The translations under genes and the position numbers were made by a program. From positions 1 through 52,471 of the forward strand of contig JACRDO010000047.1 in assembly GCA_016212885.1 (NCBI GenBank): a DNA stretch of 52,471 nt, given 5' to 3'. Origin of the DNA: Elusimicrobiota bacterium. GTDB lineage: Bacteria > Elusimicrobiota > Elusimicrobia > UBA1565. Below are positions 21,214-29,780 of this stretch, one piece after another. Under the pieces are notes generated by a model. It was not told the origin of the DNA. It searched no databases and worked only from the letters and a program-made list of their open reading frames with translations. The first letter of the stretch is position 1. Each line of letters opens with the position of its first letter.

Positions 21214-23127
21214 ATGAGCGAAGAGCACAAGCACACAGTCGAGGAGGAGTCCCCCGGCTTCCCGGACCTCGAGGACTTCCAGGAACCCGAGCAGGCGAAG
21301 AAGACGACAGCGGAGCTCGACGCGGAGTGGCTCAAGAACACCTACAAGGGCGACGTTCCCCAGCTCACGGCCCGCGCCGTCGTCATGGGGGCGCTCCTCG
21401 GCGGCTTCATGTCCCTCTCCAACCTCTACGTGGGCCTCAAGACCGGCTGGGGGCTCGGCGTGGCCATCACGGCCTGCATCCTGGCCTTCGCCATCACCAA
21501 GGTCCTCAGGGCCGTCGGCGCTTTCAAAACGGATATGACGATCCTCGAGAACAACGTCATGCAGACGGCCGCCTCCTCGGCCGGCTACTCGACCGGCGGG
21601 ACCATGGTCTCCGCCATCTCGGCCTACCTCCTCATCACGGGCACGCACATGTCCTGGCAGGTGCTTGGGACATGGACCCTGTTCTTGGCGGCTCTCGGAG
21701 TGATGATGGCCATCCCCATGAAGCGGCAGATGATCAACGCAGAACAGCTCCGCTTCCCGAGCGGGCTGGCCTGCGCGGAGACGCTCAAGAGCCTGCACGC
21801 GGAGGGCGTGGAGGGCATGAAGAAGGCCAAGGCCCTCGCCTGCTCCGGGGTCCTGGGCGCGGTCGTGGCCTGGTGCCGCGACGCGGGCATCCCCAAGTTC
21901 ATCCAGATCCCGGGCCATCTGCCTTTCGGCAAGCTCACCCTCGGAGGCTTCGCCCTGACAAAGTGGACCATCCACTTCGACATGAGCGCCATCATGATCG
22001 CCGCGGGCGCCATCATGGGCTGGAAGGTCTGCTGGTCCCTCCTGCTCGGCGCCTGCATCAACTACGGCATCCTGGCGCCGTGGGCCGTGAAGATCGGCGC
22101 CATCCCCATCGCCCCGGACGGGGCGGACCTGGGATACCGCGCCATCGTGCGCTGGAGCACTTGGGCGGGCGCCGCCATCATGGTCTCCTCCGCCCTCTTC
22201 TCCTTCGCCCTGCAATGGCGCTCCATCCTGACGGTCTTCAGCGGCTTCGCCGCGACCTTGGGCTTGGGGCAGAAGAAGTCCGAAACGGACCCGATGGAGG
22301 CCATCGAGGTCCCCAACTCCTGGTTCCTCTGGGGCACCGTGATCTCGGGCCTCGGCTGCATGGCGGTCCTCCAGTACTCCTTCCACACGAGATGGTGGAT
22401 GAGCATCATCGCCATCGTGATGACCTTCTTCCTGGGCGTCGTAGCCTGCCGGGTCACCGGAGAGACGGACACGACCCCTATCGGGGCCATGGGCAAGATC
22501 ACCCAGCTGCTCTTCGGCGTGCTCGCGCCCGGCAACCACGTAACCAACCTCATGACAGCTGGCGTCACGGCCGGCGCTGCGGGCTCATCCGCGGACCTGC
22601 TGACTGGCTTGAAGACAGGCTACCTGCTCGGGGCCAACCCGCGCAAGCAGTTCCTGGCCCAGTTCTTCGGCATCTTCGCGGGCACGCTCATCGTGGTGCC
22701 GGCCTTCTACATCCTGGTGCCCAACGCCAGCGCACTGGGCTCGGACCAGTGGCCCGCGCCTTCGGCCCAGGTCTGGGCAGCTGTCGCGCGCCTGCTCTCC
22801 GAGGGCTTCCAGGCCCTCCACCCGACCGCCCGCTTTGGCCTCTTCATCGGCCTTGGAGTGGGCCTCCTCATCCCCGCGCTCGAGCTGGCCTTCCCCAAGG
22901 CCCGGCCCTACATCCCCTCGGCCACGGGCATCGGGCTGGCCATGGTCATCCCGTTCTTCAACTCGCTCTCCATGTTCATCGGGGCGCTCATCACGCTCTA
23001 CATGGAGAAGAAGCACGCGAAGATCGCCGATGACTACATCGTCACCGCTGCCTCGGGCGTCATCGCGGGGGAGTCCCTGCTCGGCGTGTTCATCGCCATC
23101 CTCGCGGCGAGCGGGGTCATCGGATGA
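21214..23127 (+). CDS. OPT-family oligopeptide transporter 3
   Basis: The 637-residue transporter has a 50-residue acidic cytoplasmic N-terminus (MSEEHKHTVEEESPGFPDLE onward) and about fifteen membrane helices. OPT motifs are SLSNLYVGLKTGWGLG near 68, ENNVMQTAASSAGYSTGG near 115, QLRFPSGLACAETLKSLHA near 180, TGETDTTPIGAMGKITQ near 413 and APGNHVTNLMTAGVTAG near 435. It is a paralogue of OPT 2 (18741), and the pair probably arose by tandem duplication, with the PEBP gene now between them. It is coupled downstream to a TPR gene (ATGA overlap at 23124). Import of oligopeptides or metal-chelates driven by protons is the family role. Confidence 0.92.
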   Translation: MSEEHKHTVEEESPGFPDLEDFQEPEQAKKTTAELDAEWLKNTYKGDVPQLTARAVVMGALLGGFMSLSNLYVGLKTGWGLGVAITACILAFAITKVLRAVGAFKTDMTILENNVMQTAASSAGYSTGGTMVSAISAYLLITGTHMSWQVLGTWTLFLAALGVMMAIPMKRQMINAEQLRFPSGLACAETLKSLHAEGVEGMKKAKALACSGVLGAVVAWCRDAGIPKFIQIPGHLPFGKLTLGGFALTKWTIHFDMSAIMIAAGAIMGWKVCWSLLLGACINYGILAPWAVKIGAIPIAPDGADLGYRAIVRWSTWAGAAIMVSSALFSFALQWRSILTVFSGFAATLGLGQKKSETDPMEAIEVPNSWFLWGTVISGLGCMAVLQYSFHTRWWMSIIAIVMTFFLGVVACRVTGETDTTPIGAMGKITQLLFGVLAPGNHVTNLMTAGVTAGAAGSSADLLTGLKTGYLLGANPRKQFLAQFFGIFAGTLIVVPAFYILVPNASALGSDQWPAPSAQVWAAVARLLSEGFQALHPTARFGLFIGLGVGLLIPALELAFPKARPYIPSATGIGLAMVIPFFNSLSMFIGALITLYMEKKHAKIADDYIVTAASGVIAGESLLGVFIAILAASGVIG

Positions 23128-23645
23128 GCTGGAAGATCCTTTGGCCCGCTCTCCTGGCCCTGGCTTTCGCCGCCCTCGCGCCGGGCCTTAGCGTCGCGAG
23201 GATCGCGCGAGCGGAGGACGACTTGCGCGCGGCCCGCGCGCAGACTCCGGCCTCCCCTGCGGTGGAAGCCGCGGACCTCGTCAACGCGGGCCGCTTCGAG
23301 GAGGCCGTCGCCAAATACAAGGGAGCCATCGCCAAGGACCCGGACAACCCCGGCCTGCACCTGAGCCTGGGGCTCGCCTGCCAGTCCCTGAAGCGCTACC
23401 CGGAGGCGATCGCGTCCATCGAGAAAGCCGCGAGCCTGAACCCGCGCTCCCCGGAGCCGTACTACTCGCTCGGCCTGCTCTACGAGGCCGCTGGGGCGAA
23501 TCCGGCGGTCATGAACCGGCAGAGCCTTCTCAAGGCCAAGCGGGCCTGGAGCAAGGCGGCCGGCCTTGAGAAGGACCCGAAGAAGCTCGAAACGGCCAAG
23601 CAGCATCTTGCGAGGATCTTGGAGCTTCTGGAAGCCGTGAAGTGA
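23124..23645 (+). CDS. Membrane-anchored TPR protein
   Basis: The 173-residue protein has an N-terminal hydrophobic anchor or signal (SWKILWPALLALAFAALAPGL). At least three TPR units follow: AADLVNAGRFEEAVAKYKGA, PGLHLSLGLACQSLKRYPEA and PEPYYSLGLLYEAAGANPAV. It has four-base overlaps with OPT 3 before it and with the lipoprotein gene after it (GTGA). TPR proteins serve as docking scaffolds; here it may organise an envelope complex with the CsgG-like lipoprotein, which is inference from gene order. Confidence 0.8.
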   Translation: MSWKILWPALLALAFAALAPGLSVARIARAEDDLRAARAQTPASPAVEAADLVNAGRFEEAVAKYKGAIAKDPDNPGLHLSLGLACQSLKRYPEAIASIEKAASLNPRSPEPYYSLGLLYEAAGANPAVMNRQSLLKAKRAWSKAAGLEKDPKKLETAKQHLARILELLEAVK

Positions 23646-24307
23646 CCCGCCGCATTCTCGCCCTGCTCGCCTGCGCAGCCGCCGGCTGCATTTCCGCCGA
23701 CGCCGTCAGCAAGGGCTACGATTTCAGCAGGCTCCGCAGGGTCGGTGTCCTCGAGTTCGACTACGGCTCCTTCAATCGGTTCGGAGCCGAAGACATCTTC
23801 ATAAAGCATCTCCTGGAGCGCGGCTACGAGGTGATCGAGCGCTCCAGGTTCGAGGCCCTCCTGCAGGAGCAGCGCCTCGGCGCTTCCGGCGCCGTGGACC
23901 CGGAGACCGCGAAGAGCATCGGCAGGACCCTCGGGGTGGACGCCCTGGTCCTGGGCCAGATCACGGCCTATCAGCCGGAGCGCAAGAGCATCGTAACCGT
24001 GGAGACGCGCAACACCTACGTTGAGCCGGTCTTCAAGCCCAAGCAGAAGAAGCTCCCGGACGGCTCCGTCGTGGAGGTCCAGGAGCAGGTGGGCAAGAAC
24101 GTCCGGCATGAGGTCAGCAAGATCCCGCAGGTCTTCCCCATCGACGCCGAGGTGGGGATGGTGGTGAAGCTCGTGGACGTCGAGACCGGCGAGGTCGTCT
24201 GGGTCGGCTCCGAGACGAGCCAAGGCGTCAACGCTCCGCTCGCGGCCGAGTCCGCGTCGTCCTACCTGGTCAAGCAGCTCTCCAAGAAGTGGAAGCCGAA
24301 AGGCTAG
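23642..24307 (+). CDS. CsgG/LpoB-like lipoprotein
   Basis: The 221-residue protein starts with GTG 23642 inside the previous stop. It has a lipobox-type leader ending LACAAAGC at about residue 16. The body follows the CsgG/LpoB alpha-beta pattern: LRRVGVLEFDYGSFNRFGAE, the helix FIKHLLERGYEVIERSRFEALLQEQ and the strand VDALVLGQITAYQPE. Then come an inserted hairpin (KKLPDGSVVEVQEQVG) and VGMVVKLVDVETGEVVWVG. Relatives are outer-membrane lipoproteins that form secretion pores (CsgG) or activate cell-wall synthases (LpoB). Which of these applies cannot be decided; no curli subunit is nearby. Confidence 0.78.
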   Translation: MTRRILALLACAAAGCISADAVSKGYDFSRLRRVGVLEFDYGSFNRFGAEDIFIKHLLERGYEVIERSRFEALLQEQRLGASGAVDPETAKSIGRTLGVDALVLGQITAYQPERKSIVTVETRNTYVEPVFKPKQKKLPDGSVVEVQEQVGKNVRHEVSKIPQVFPIDAEVGMVVKLVDVETGEVVWVGSETSQGVNAPLAAESASSYLVKQLSKKWKPKG

Positions 24308-25689
24308 CGCAGGCGCTGCTCGCGCTCCTCATCTTCACGGCCCCCCTGCCGTGCGCCGCGGCTGACGATACGCTCGGCGCCCTGACGGACGCCTTGCGCG
24401 AAGGCGCTTGGAACGACAGGATCCGCGCGGTCAACCAGCTTGGCGCCATGGGCGGCCAAGCCGAGCAGGCTCTGCGCTCAGTGCTGTCGGACCCCGACTG
24501 GCAGGTGCGCTTCGCCGCGGTCCATTGGCTGGGCCGGCGCGGCTCAGGCTCGCGCCCCTCCCTCGAGCGCCTGGTCCGATCCGAAGGCTGTCCCCTGGTG
24601 CGCATGAGCGCGCTTCATTGGCTCGCGAGGATGGGCCGGGAGCCGGCCCCTCTGAAGGAAGCCGGCTCCTCGGACAGGCTGCGCGACTGCGAGTCCTGGT
24701 TCTGGCCCGTGTCGCAGGATTTCCTGCGCAGCAGGGGAAAGACCTCGAAGGTCGTGGTGGCCACCCCGCCGGACAGCCGGGGCTGCGTCTATGTCCGCTA
24801 TCGGCGCGCCGGGAAGACCTCGTGCCCGGCCGGGACCCAGGTCCGGGGCGTGGGGCCCGCGCCCGGGAGCGTCGAGCTCCTCGAGGAGACGCCCCCGGAC
24901 AGCGGCGTGGCTCTCTGCTGCCCCGCGGAGACGGCCCAGGTCCCGTCCGCGGAGCAAGCCCCGACGCCGGAGGAGGCGGAGTGCCGTCTGGTCCCGGAAG
25001 AATGTCCGGCCGGCTGGGTCGAGATGGCTCCGGACGGAGAGAGCCTCTCCGGCGGGAAGGGTCCCCGGCTCAAGCGGACCAAGCAGCAGAAGGAAGGCAA
25101 CATGGCTTGGCTGCACTGCTGCCGGAAGACCCCTGCGCCCCCGCGGGAGGAGCCCCAGGAGGAGCCTCCTGGGCCCCAGTGGGAGAGGCCGGACCCCGAG
25201 CAGCGCATCGCGGGCCTGCCCTTGATCGAGAAGTTCAACTTGGCCAAGGCGCTCGGCAGGATGCCCGAGCCCAAGCCGGCATCCGGCTTCCAGGAAGGGT
25301 CCGGGACCGCGGCCCTCAAGCTGCCGGCGCCGGTCCAGTCCCTGCTCGAGACTCTCAAGCGCGGCGGCCGGAAGGAGCGCGAGAGCGCGGCCCTCGCCTT
25401 GGCGCGCCTGGGCTCCGAGGCCGCGGGCGCGGCGGAGAGGCTCGCCCCGGTCCTGCGGGAGGACCCCAGCCCGCGCGTGCGGGCCTGCGCCGCGCTGGCC
25501 CTGGCCAGCGTCAGCCGGGGCACGGACGCGGGCGTGGGTTATCTGAGCGAGGCGCTGAAGGACCCTCACGCGGGGGTCCGCTACAGCGCGGCCCAATCCC
25601 TGGGAGTGGTGGGCACTCCCGCGGCGGAGAAGGCGTTCCTGAGCTCCCTGCGCGCCGAAGCCGTCAAGTTCATTCAGGAAGGGGAGTAG
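24289..25689 (+). CDS. Secreted HEAT-repeat protein with cysteine-rich insert
   Basis: The 466-residue protein has a GTG start at 24289, overlapping the lipoprotein gene by 19 bases, and a signal peptide (ALLALLIFTAPLPCAAA). Residues 28-115 are HEAT repeats (DPDWQVRFAAVHWLGRRG). The middle (130-300) has repeated Cys-containing beta-like units (RGCVYVRYRRAGKTSCPAG; GVALCCPAE; ECRLVPEECPAGWVEMAP; WLHCCRK). Residues 345-455 are again HEAT (DPSPRVRACAALALASVS). The cysteine insert looks like two related modules, as in DUF-type extracellular domains; I do not know the family. Its 3'-terminal 47 bases recur in two places downstream (26845 and 28657). Confidence 0.75.
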   Translation: MEAERLAQALLALLIFTAPLPCAAADDTLGALTDALREGAWNDRIRAVNQLGAMGGQAEQALRSVLSDPDWQVRFAAVHWLGRRGSGSRPSLERLVRSEGCPLVRMSALHWLARMGREPAPLKEAGSSDRLRDCESWFWPVSQDFLRSRGKTSKVVVATPPDSRGCVYVRYRRAGKTSCPAGTQVRGVGPAPGSVELLEETPPDSGVALCCPAETAQVPSAEQAPTPEEAECRLVPEECPAGWVEMAPDGESLSGGKGPRLKRTKQQKEGNMAWLHCCRKTPAPPREEPQEEPPGPQWERPDPEQRIAGLPLIEKFNLAKALGRMPEPKPASGFQEGSGTAALKLPAPVQSLLETLKRGGRKERESAALALARLGSEAAGAAERLAPVLREDPSPRVRACAALALASVSRGTDAGVGYLSEALKDPHAGVRYSAAQSLGVVGTPAAEKAFLSSLRAEAVKFIQEGE

Positions 25690-25691
25690 CC

Positions 25692-26843
25692 ATGCGGCTT
25701 GAGCTGGCGGGGCGCGTCCGCTTGGACCGCAACGAGCTTTCCGGCGCTTTCGGCGACATCGGCACGGACCTGCCTTTGATCGTCGGCATGGTCGCGGCAT
25801 GCGGTCTGGATCCCGCAAGCAGCTTCATCATGTTCGGGCTCATGCAGATCCTCACGGGGATCGCCTACGGCATCCCCATGCCGGTGCAGCCGCTGAAAGC
25901 GATGGCGGTGCTGATGATCTCGCAGAAGCTCTCTGGGAGCGTTCTGTACGGCGCCGGCCTCTCCATCGGGGCGGTCATGCTGGCCCTGACTCTCACGAAC
26001 CTTCTGCAATGGATCGTGAAAGTCATACCCAAGAGCGTGGTCAGGGGCATCCAGTTCGGGCTGGGGTTGAACCTCGCCATGCTGGCGATGAAGAACTACA
26101 TGCAGGCGGATGGGACGGGAGGCTGCCTCCTGGCAGGGCTGGGCTTCATCCTCACCGTGGTCTTCATCGGGAACAAGAAAGCCCCGCCCGCGGTGTTCGT
26201 CGTCTCGCTCGGCGTCTTGTACGCGTGCTTGTTCTCCGTGGATTTTTCAAGGCTGCTGGGCGGCCTGAGCGTGCGTCTGCCCGTGTTCCATGTCCCGGAA
26301 CAGAGGGACGTGGTCAGCGGCTTCCTGCTGCTCGCGATCCCGCAGATCGCGCTGTCCATCTCCAATTCGGTCATAGCGACGAAGCGCACGGTGGATGACC
26401 TGTTCCCGGAAAAGGCCCTGACCATTCGCAAGATAGGCTGGACCTACAGCCTGATGAACATCGTCAATCCTTTCTTCTGCGGCATCCCCACCTGCCACGG
26501 CGCCGGCGGGATAGCGGGGCACTACGCCTTCGGCGGGAGGACGGGCGGTTCCGTGGTCATCTACGGCGCGTTGTTCGCGCTGATAGGCGTGTTCTTTTCC
26601 GGCGACTTCGCGGAGTTCATGAAATTCTTCCCCATGCCCGTGCTGGGGGTCATCCTGCTGTTCGAGGCGCTCTCTCTGATGTCGTTCATCAGGAACATAG
26701 CGTCTTCGAAGAAATGCTTCTTTGTGTCGCTCGTGGTGGCGCTCATCTCGTTCGCCCTGCCGTACGGCTACGCCGCGGGTCTTCTGATCGGCCTCGCGCT
26801 GGACGCCTTGGTCAAGAAGGAGAAGGTCCTGAATCATTTCTGA
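25692..26843 (+). CDS. MOT1-type molybdate/sulfate transporter
   Basis: The 383-residue membrane protein starts at ATG 25692 after GGGGAG. It begins with the MFS_MOT1 signature LSGAFGDIGTDLPLIVGMV near residue 18, followed by YGIPMPVQPLKAMAVLMIS near 58. The second signature, NPFFCGIPTCHGAGGIAGHY, lies near 258, and about eleven helices are present. This family (PF16983) imports molybdate, and plant MOT1 belongs to it; sulfate is the other candidate. It ends a likely co-transcribed run from the PEBP gene onward (gaps of -19 to +2 bases). No molybdenum-cofactor riboswitch was seen upstream, and no molybdoenzyme is in the window. Confidence 0.88.
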   Translation: MRLELAGRVRLDRNELSGAFGDIGTDLPLIVGMVAACGLDPASSFIMFGLMQILTGIAYGIPMPVQPLKAMAVLMISQKLSGSVLYGAGLSIGAVMLALTLTNLLQWIVKVIPKSVVRGIQFGLGLNLAMLAMKNYMQADGTGGCLLAGLGFILTVVFIGNKKAPPAVFVVSLGVLYACLFSVDFSRLLGGLSVRLPVFHVPEQRDVVSGFLLLAIPQIALSISNSVIATKRTVDDLFPEKALTIRKIGWTYSLMNIVNPFFCGIPTCHGAGGIAGHYAFGGRTGGSVVIYGALFALIGVFFSGDFAEFMKFFPMPVLGVILLFEALSLMSFIRNIASSKKCFFVSLVVALISFALPYGYAAGLLIGLALDALVKKEKVLNHF

Positions 26844-26914
26844 AGCGCGCCGAGGCCGTGGAGGTCACGCGGGAAGGGGTGCAGGCCGGTCCGCTTTCCA
26901 GCCTCGAATGGGAG

Positions 26915-26920
26915 TATAAT
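26915..26920 (+). promoter_or_regulatory. -10 element of the FG-GAP protein gene
   Basis: A perfect TATAAT lies 43 bases before ATG 26964, followed by a normal leader with GGAGG at 26952-26956. The -35 is poor, the best being TTTCCA at short spacing. This separates the gene from the preceding run. Confidence 0.55.
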
Positions 26921-26963
26921 AACGCAACGGCGTCGATCAGGAGCCGTTGACGGAGGTCCTTCC

Positions 26964-28646
26964 ATGAGTTTCGACTTGAGGCATCTTTTTGCCGCGCTCA
27001 CGCTGGCCGCCCTCGCGGGCCCGGCCCTGGCAGAGGACACGGTGTTCCTGAAGAACGGGGACAGGATCACGGGCTTCGTCATGTCCGACGACGGACAGCG
27101 GCTCAAGCTCGGCACGGTCTACGGCACCGTTTTCGTGGAGAAGCGGCGCATCCAGGAGATAAAGAAGAGCGCGTCAGGAGGCATCCCGGACAGGGTCCTC
27201 ATCGTGCCTCCGCCGTTCAAGGACGGCGAGCCTCCGCCGGACGTGGAGGAGCCCGACTCGGAGGGGGAGGAAGGGCCCTCGGAAGATGAGGAGTCTTCGG
27301 AAGGCGTTGAGGAAGCAGCCCCCGGGGAAGAAGGCGAGCCGAAGACCGCCATCGAAGAGCCTCCGGATTTCGCCGGTGTCGGGCCCCTGCAGCGCGAGCC
27401 CATGCGCTTCATCAAGGGCCAGTCGGCCGACGAGTTCCTCGGCGTGGAAGCGCTCCCCGCGGCCCCTCGCCTGATCTTCTCGGCCCAGGGCGGAGCGGAG
27501 GCCGTGGACCCCTCTTCCGGCAAATCCTCCTTCATCGCCTCCAGCCTGCCCTCCTCGAGCTTCAGCAAGGCGCTTGACGCGGACGGAGACGGGAAGATGG
27601 AGTTCGCGTTCTCGGCCCGGGAAGAGGAGAAGCTCCGGCTCCAGATCGTGGACGGAAAGGGCAGGAAGCTCAAGGAGTTCGAGGACGCGGGAAACGACGA
27701 CTCCGGCATCGCCCTTCTGGAGCTGACCGCGCTCCGCAGGAAAGGCCCCAAGATCGCGCTGGCCGCGATCTCCTCGGGCTACAGCCAGCAGCCGCGGGGC
27801 GTGGCGGCCTTCGACTATGAGACCGGGAAAAAGCTCTGGTTCTACGCCGTGGGCCCCGCGGTCACCACGCTGGAGGCCGCGGACATCGACGGGGACGGTG
27901 TCAAGGAGGTCGTTTTCGGCAGCTACGCGCCGGCCAACGGCGCGCAGGCGCCGGACGGGACCGACGATTCCCACAGCTACGTCTGGGTCCTAGACGACAA
28001 GGGCAAGCTCCGCTGGAAGAAGGAGTTCGGAGGCCACTTCACGGGCGTGAACATCGCCTGCCGGGATCTGACGGGCAAAGGGAAGCCTTCCATCGTGGCC
28101 AGCACGAGCGCCGCCTGGCGCTTCCGCAAGGATGAAGGCCGGATCGCTGTTCTGGACTCCAAAGGCGCGGTCGTGTGGGAGACGGACATGATGGGCTCGG
28201 TCTACAGCGCGGAGTTCTTTCCGGAAGCTCAGGGGCTCTCGATCCTCGCGACGGGCCGCATGGGAGGCGTCCTCAAGTACGGGGCGGATGGGAAGCCGCT
28301 CGGCAGCGCGGAGTTCTCCTGGGCCAACGCCGCTGCCGCGGCCAAGCCCACCCTGATCAAAGGGATCGCGGACTTCGACGGGGACGGGAAGCCTGAGATC
28401 GCGGCCGTGAGCTGGGAAGAGGAGCCCAAGATCAGCAACCCCCGGACCGACAGAGGCCCAAAGAACGTCACGATCTACCGCAATGCGGCCGTCTGGATCC
28501 TGGGCCGGGACCTCAAGCCCCTGCGGCGCACGGTCCTGGCCAAGGAAAGCCTGTATCCGCCCCGCGTCGAGGTCCTGCCCGGGAAGCCCGCGGCGATCGC
28601 CGCGGCGCAGGGCCGCGAGTTCTCGATCCTGAAGATGGCGCCTTGA
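26964..28646 (+). CDS. Secreted FG-GAP beta-propeller protein with SH3-like N-domain
   Basis: The 560-residue protein has a signal peptide (RHLFAALTLAALAGPALA). A small barrel follows (EDTVFLKNGDRITGFVMSDD, residues 24-70), homologous to the N-domain of the protease at 15220. Residues 80-135 form an acidic, disordered linker rich in Glu, Ser and Pro. A propeller of FG-GAP/VCBS type occupies 170-555, with calcium-loop signatures DADGDGKMEFAFS, DIDGDGVKEVVFGS and DFDGDGKPEIAAVS, each DxDGDGxxE. Likely periplasmic or surface-exposed, binding protein or polysaccharide. GGAGG precedes the ATG, which fixes the start. Confidence 0.85.
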   Translation: MSFDLRHLFAALTLAALAGPALAEDTVFLKNGDRITGFVMSDDGQRLKLGTVYGTVFVEKRRIQEIKKSASGGIPDRVLIVPPPFKDGEPPPDVEEPDSEGEEGPSEDEESSEGVEEAAPGEEGEPKTAIEEPPDFAGVGPLQREPMRFIKGQSADEFLGVEALPAAPRLIFSAQGGAEAVDPSSGKSSFIASSLPSSSFSKALDADGDGKMEFAFSAREEEKLRLQIVDGKGRKLKEFEDAGNDDSGIALLELTALRRKGPKIALAAISSGYSQQPRGVAAFDYETGKKLWFYAVGPAVTTLEAADIDGDGVKEVVFGSYAPANGAQAPDGTDDSHSYVWVLDDKGKLRWKKEFGGHFTGVNIACRDLTGKGKPSIVASTSAAWRFRKDEGRIAVLDSKGAVVWETDMMGSVYSAEFFPEAQGLSILATGRMGGVLKYGADGKPLGSAEFSWANAAAAAKPTLIKGIADFDGDGKPEIAAVSWEEEPKISNPRTDRGPKNVTIYRNAAVWILGRDLKPLRRTVLAKESLYPPRVEVLPGKPAAIAAAQGREFSILKMAP

Positions 28647-28656
28647 GCGCCTTTCG

Positions 28657-28703
28657 CAGCTCCCTGCGCGCCGAAGCCGTGAAGTTCATGCGGGAAGAGG
28701 AGT
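28657..28703. repeat. Third copy of a 47-bp gene-end sequence
   Basis: Bases 28657-28703, just after the FG-GAP stop codon, repeat the last 47 bases of the HEAT gene (25641-25687) with about six differences. A more degenerate copy starting at GCGCGCCGA (26845-26884) sits just after the MOT1 stop. The HEAT copy encodes SSLRAEAVKFIQEGE. The other two copies are non-coding and appear to be remnants of duplication or recombination at successive gene ends. Confidence 0.7.
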
Positions 28704-28752
28704 GGGCCCATCGGCCCTTGCAGATTCCCGCCGGTCGCACCATACTCAGTGT

Positions 28753-29628
28753 GTGAAGCGGGTACTGGCTGGCATTCCCTTGGCTCTCATGGCCGCGCTC
28801 GCGGGCGCCGGCGCGGCACAGGAAGCCTCCTTCGATTCCAAGAATGGCTCCGGCCCCGGCGCGCTGATACAGAAGGCGCGCGCCTCGGCGAACGACGGCA
28901 TCCCGGAAATCGTGGGAGCGCCGTTGCCCCCGGCCGGTATTCCGGAGAACGGTCACAACATCGAATTCGCCCCGGCCCTCTACAACATCTGGTCAGTGAA
29001 CTGCCACACGGAGGCGAACTTCTTCACGGCCCTGGCCTCCGCGCGCGGCATCCCAGCCGGCATCCTGGCCTGTCAAGGCGATCCGGAATCGAGCCCCGGG
29101 TTCCATACGGCTAGCTGGGCGGTTGCCGAAAAGGGAGAAACGTGCATCTACAACTATGGCGAGCGCTGCTGCTGGGACGCTTCAGCGTCGTCGCCGGATA
29201 TCGCCTCCGTGCGCGGACGGCAATGCGCCCAGTGGGCTTGCGGGGACCAGTATCATCCTGACCAGACGAGAGCCCTGCCGGCCGGAAGACTCGTCGAGTC
29301 TCCGGGCCCCCATGTCTGCGCGGTCGGCGCGGCCGGCGGGCCGTTGACGCTTCTTCCCGGCATGGCGATCATTGCCCTGAGCGAGCGCCTCAGGACCGGC
29401 GCCGAAACAATCCGCGTTCCGCCCTACCCGAGCCATCCCGAAGGCGCGGTCCTGACCTTCACCTCGGACCGCCTCGAAGCGTGTCTGGAGTGCTGCGGCG
29501 CACGCGCGGACTTGTGGTCCTGCCTGCCCGAGGCGTCGTCGACCCCTAAGCTGGCCAAGGCGCGAGAGCGCGACTTCCGCAGACTCTGTCAGAGAACGTG
29601 CCGGAATTCCTTCAAACAAGTCCCATAG
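28753..29628 (+). CDS. Secreted cysteine-rich protein of unknown family
   Basis: The 291-residue protein is read from GTG 28753 and has a signal peptide (VLAGIPLALMAALAGAGAAQ). The mature part is rich in cysteine, with pairs such as CIYNYGERCCWDAS, CLECCGARADLWSCL and CQRTC. It also has a conserved-looking segment WSVNCHTEANFFTALASARG, in which a Cys-His pair lies ahead of a helix; a thiol-peptidase or transglutaminase-like site is conceivable but not supported by a matching third residue. No family recognised. It is likely periplasmic with several disulphides. Confidence 0.6.
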   Translation: MKRVLAGIPLALMAALAGAGAAQEASFDSKNGSGPGALIQKARASANDGIPEIVGAPLPPAGIPENGHNIEFAPALYNIWSVNCHTEANFFTALASARGIPAGILACQGDPESSPGFHTASWAVAEKGETCIYNYGERCCWDASASSPDIASVRGRQCAQWACGDQYHPDQTRALPAGRLVESPGPHVCAVGAAGGPLTLLPGMAIIALSERLRTGAETIRVPPYPSHPEGAVLTFTSDRLEACLECCGARADLWSCLPEASSTPKLAKARERDFRRLCQRTCRNSFKQVP

Positions 29629-29780
29629 CAAGATCGCTGTCTGGTCCAATCTCCGGCGATTGACCGGGCCCCGCCCTTATTCCTCCTGTCGCGGTATCGC
29701 TCGGTCGGCCGCCTCAGGCAGCGGCCGGTTCCTTAGAAGGTTCTCACTCATCGAGGCGAGCGGGTTCGAGAGGATTCCCT

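Noticed and set aside
23642-24307. Curli secretion locus
   Set aside because: Only a CsgG/LpoB-like lipoprotein is present; no CsgA/B-like repeat subunit, CsgE or CsgF is nearby.
24408-26843. A single 811-codon plus-strand frame
   Set aside because: The first half is an Arg/Gly-rich shadow of the HEAT gene. Only the part from ATG 25692 (MOT1) is real, as the GGGGAG site and family start show.
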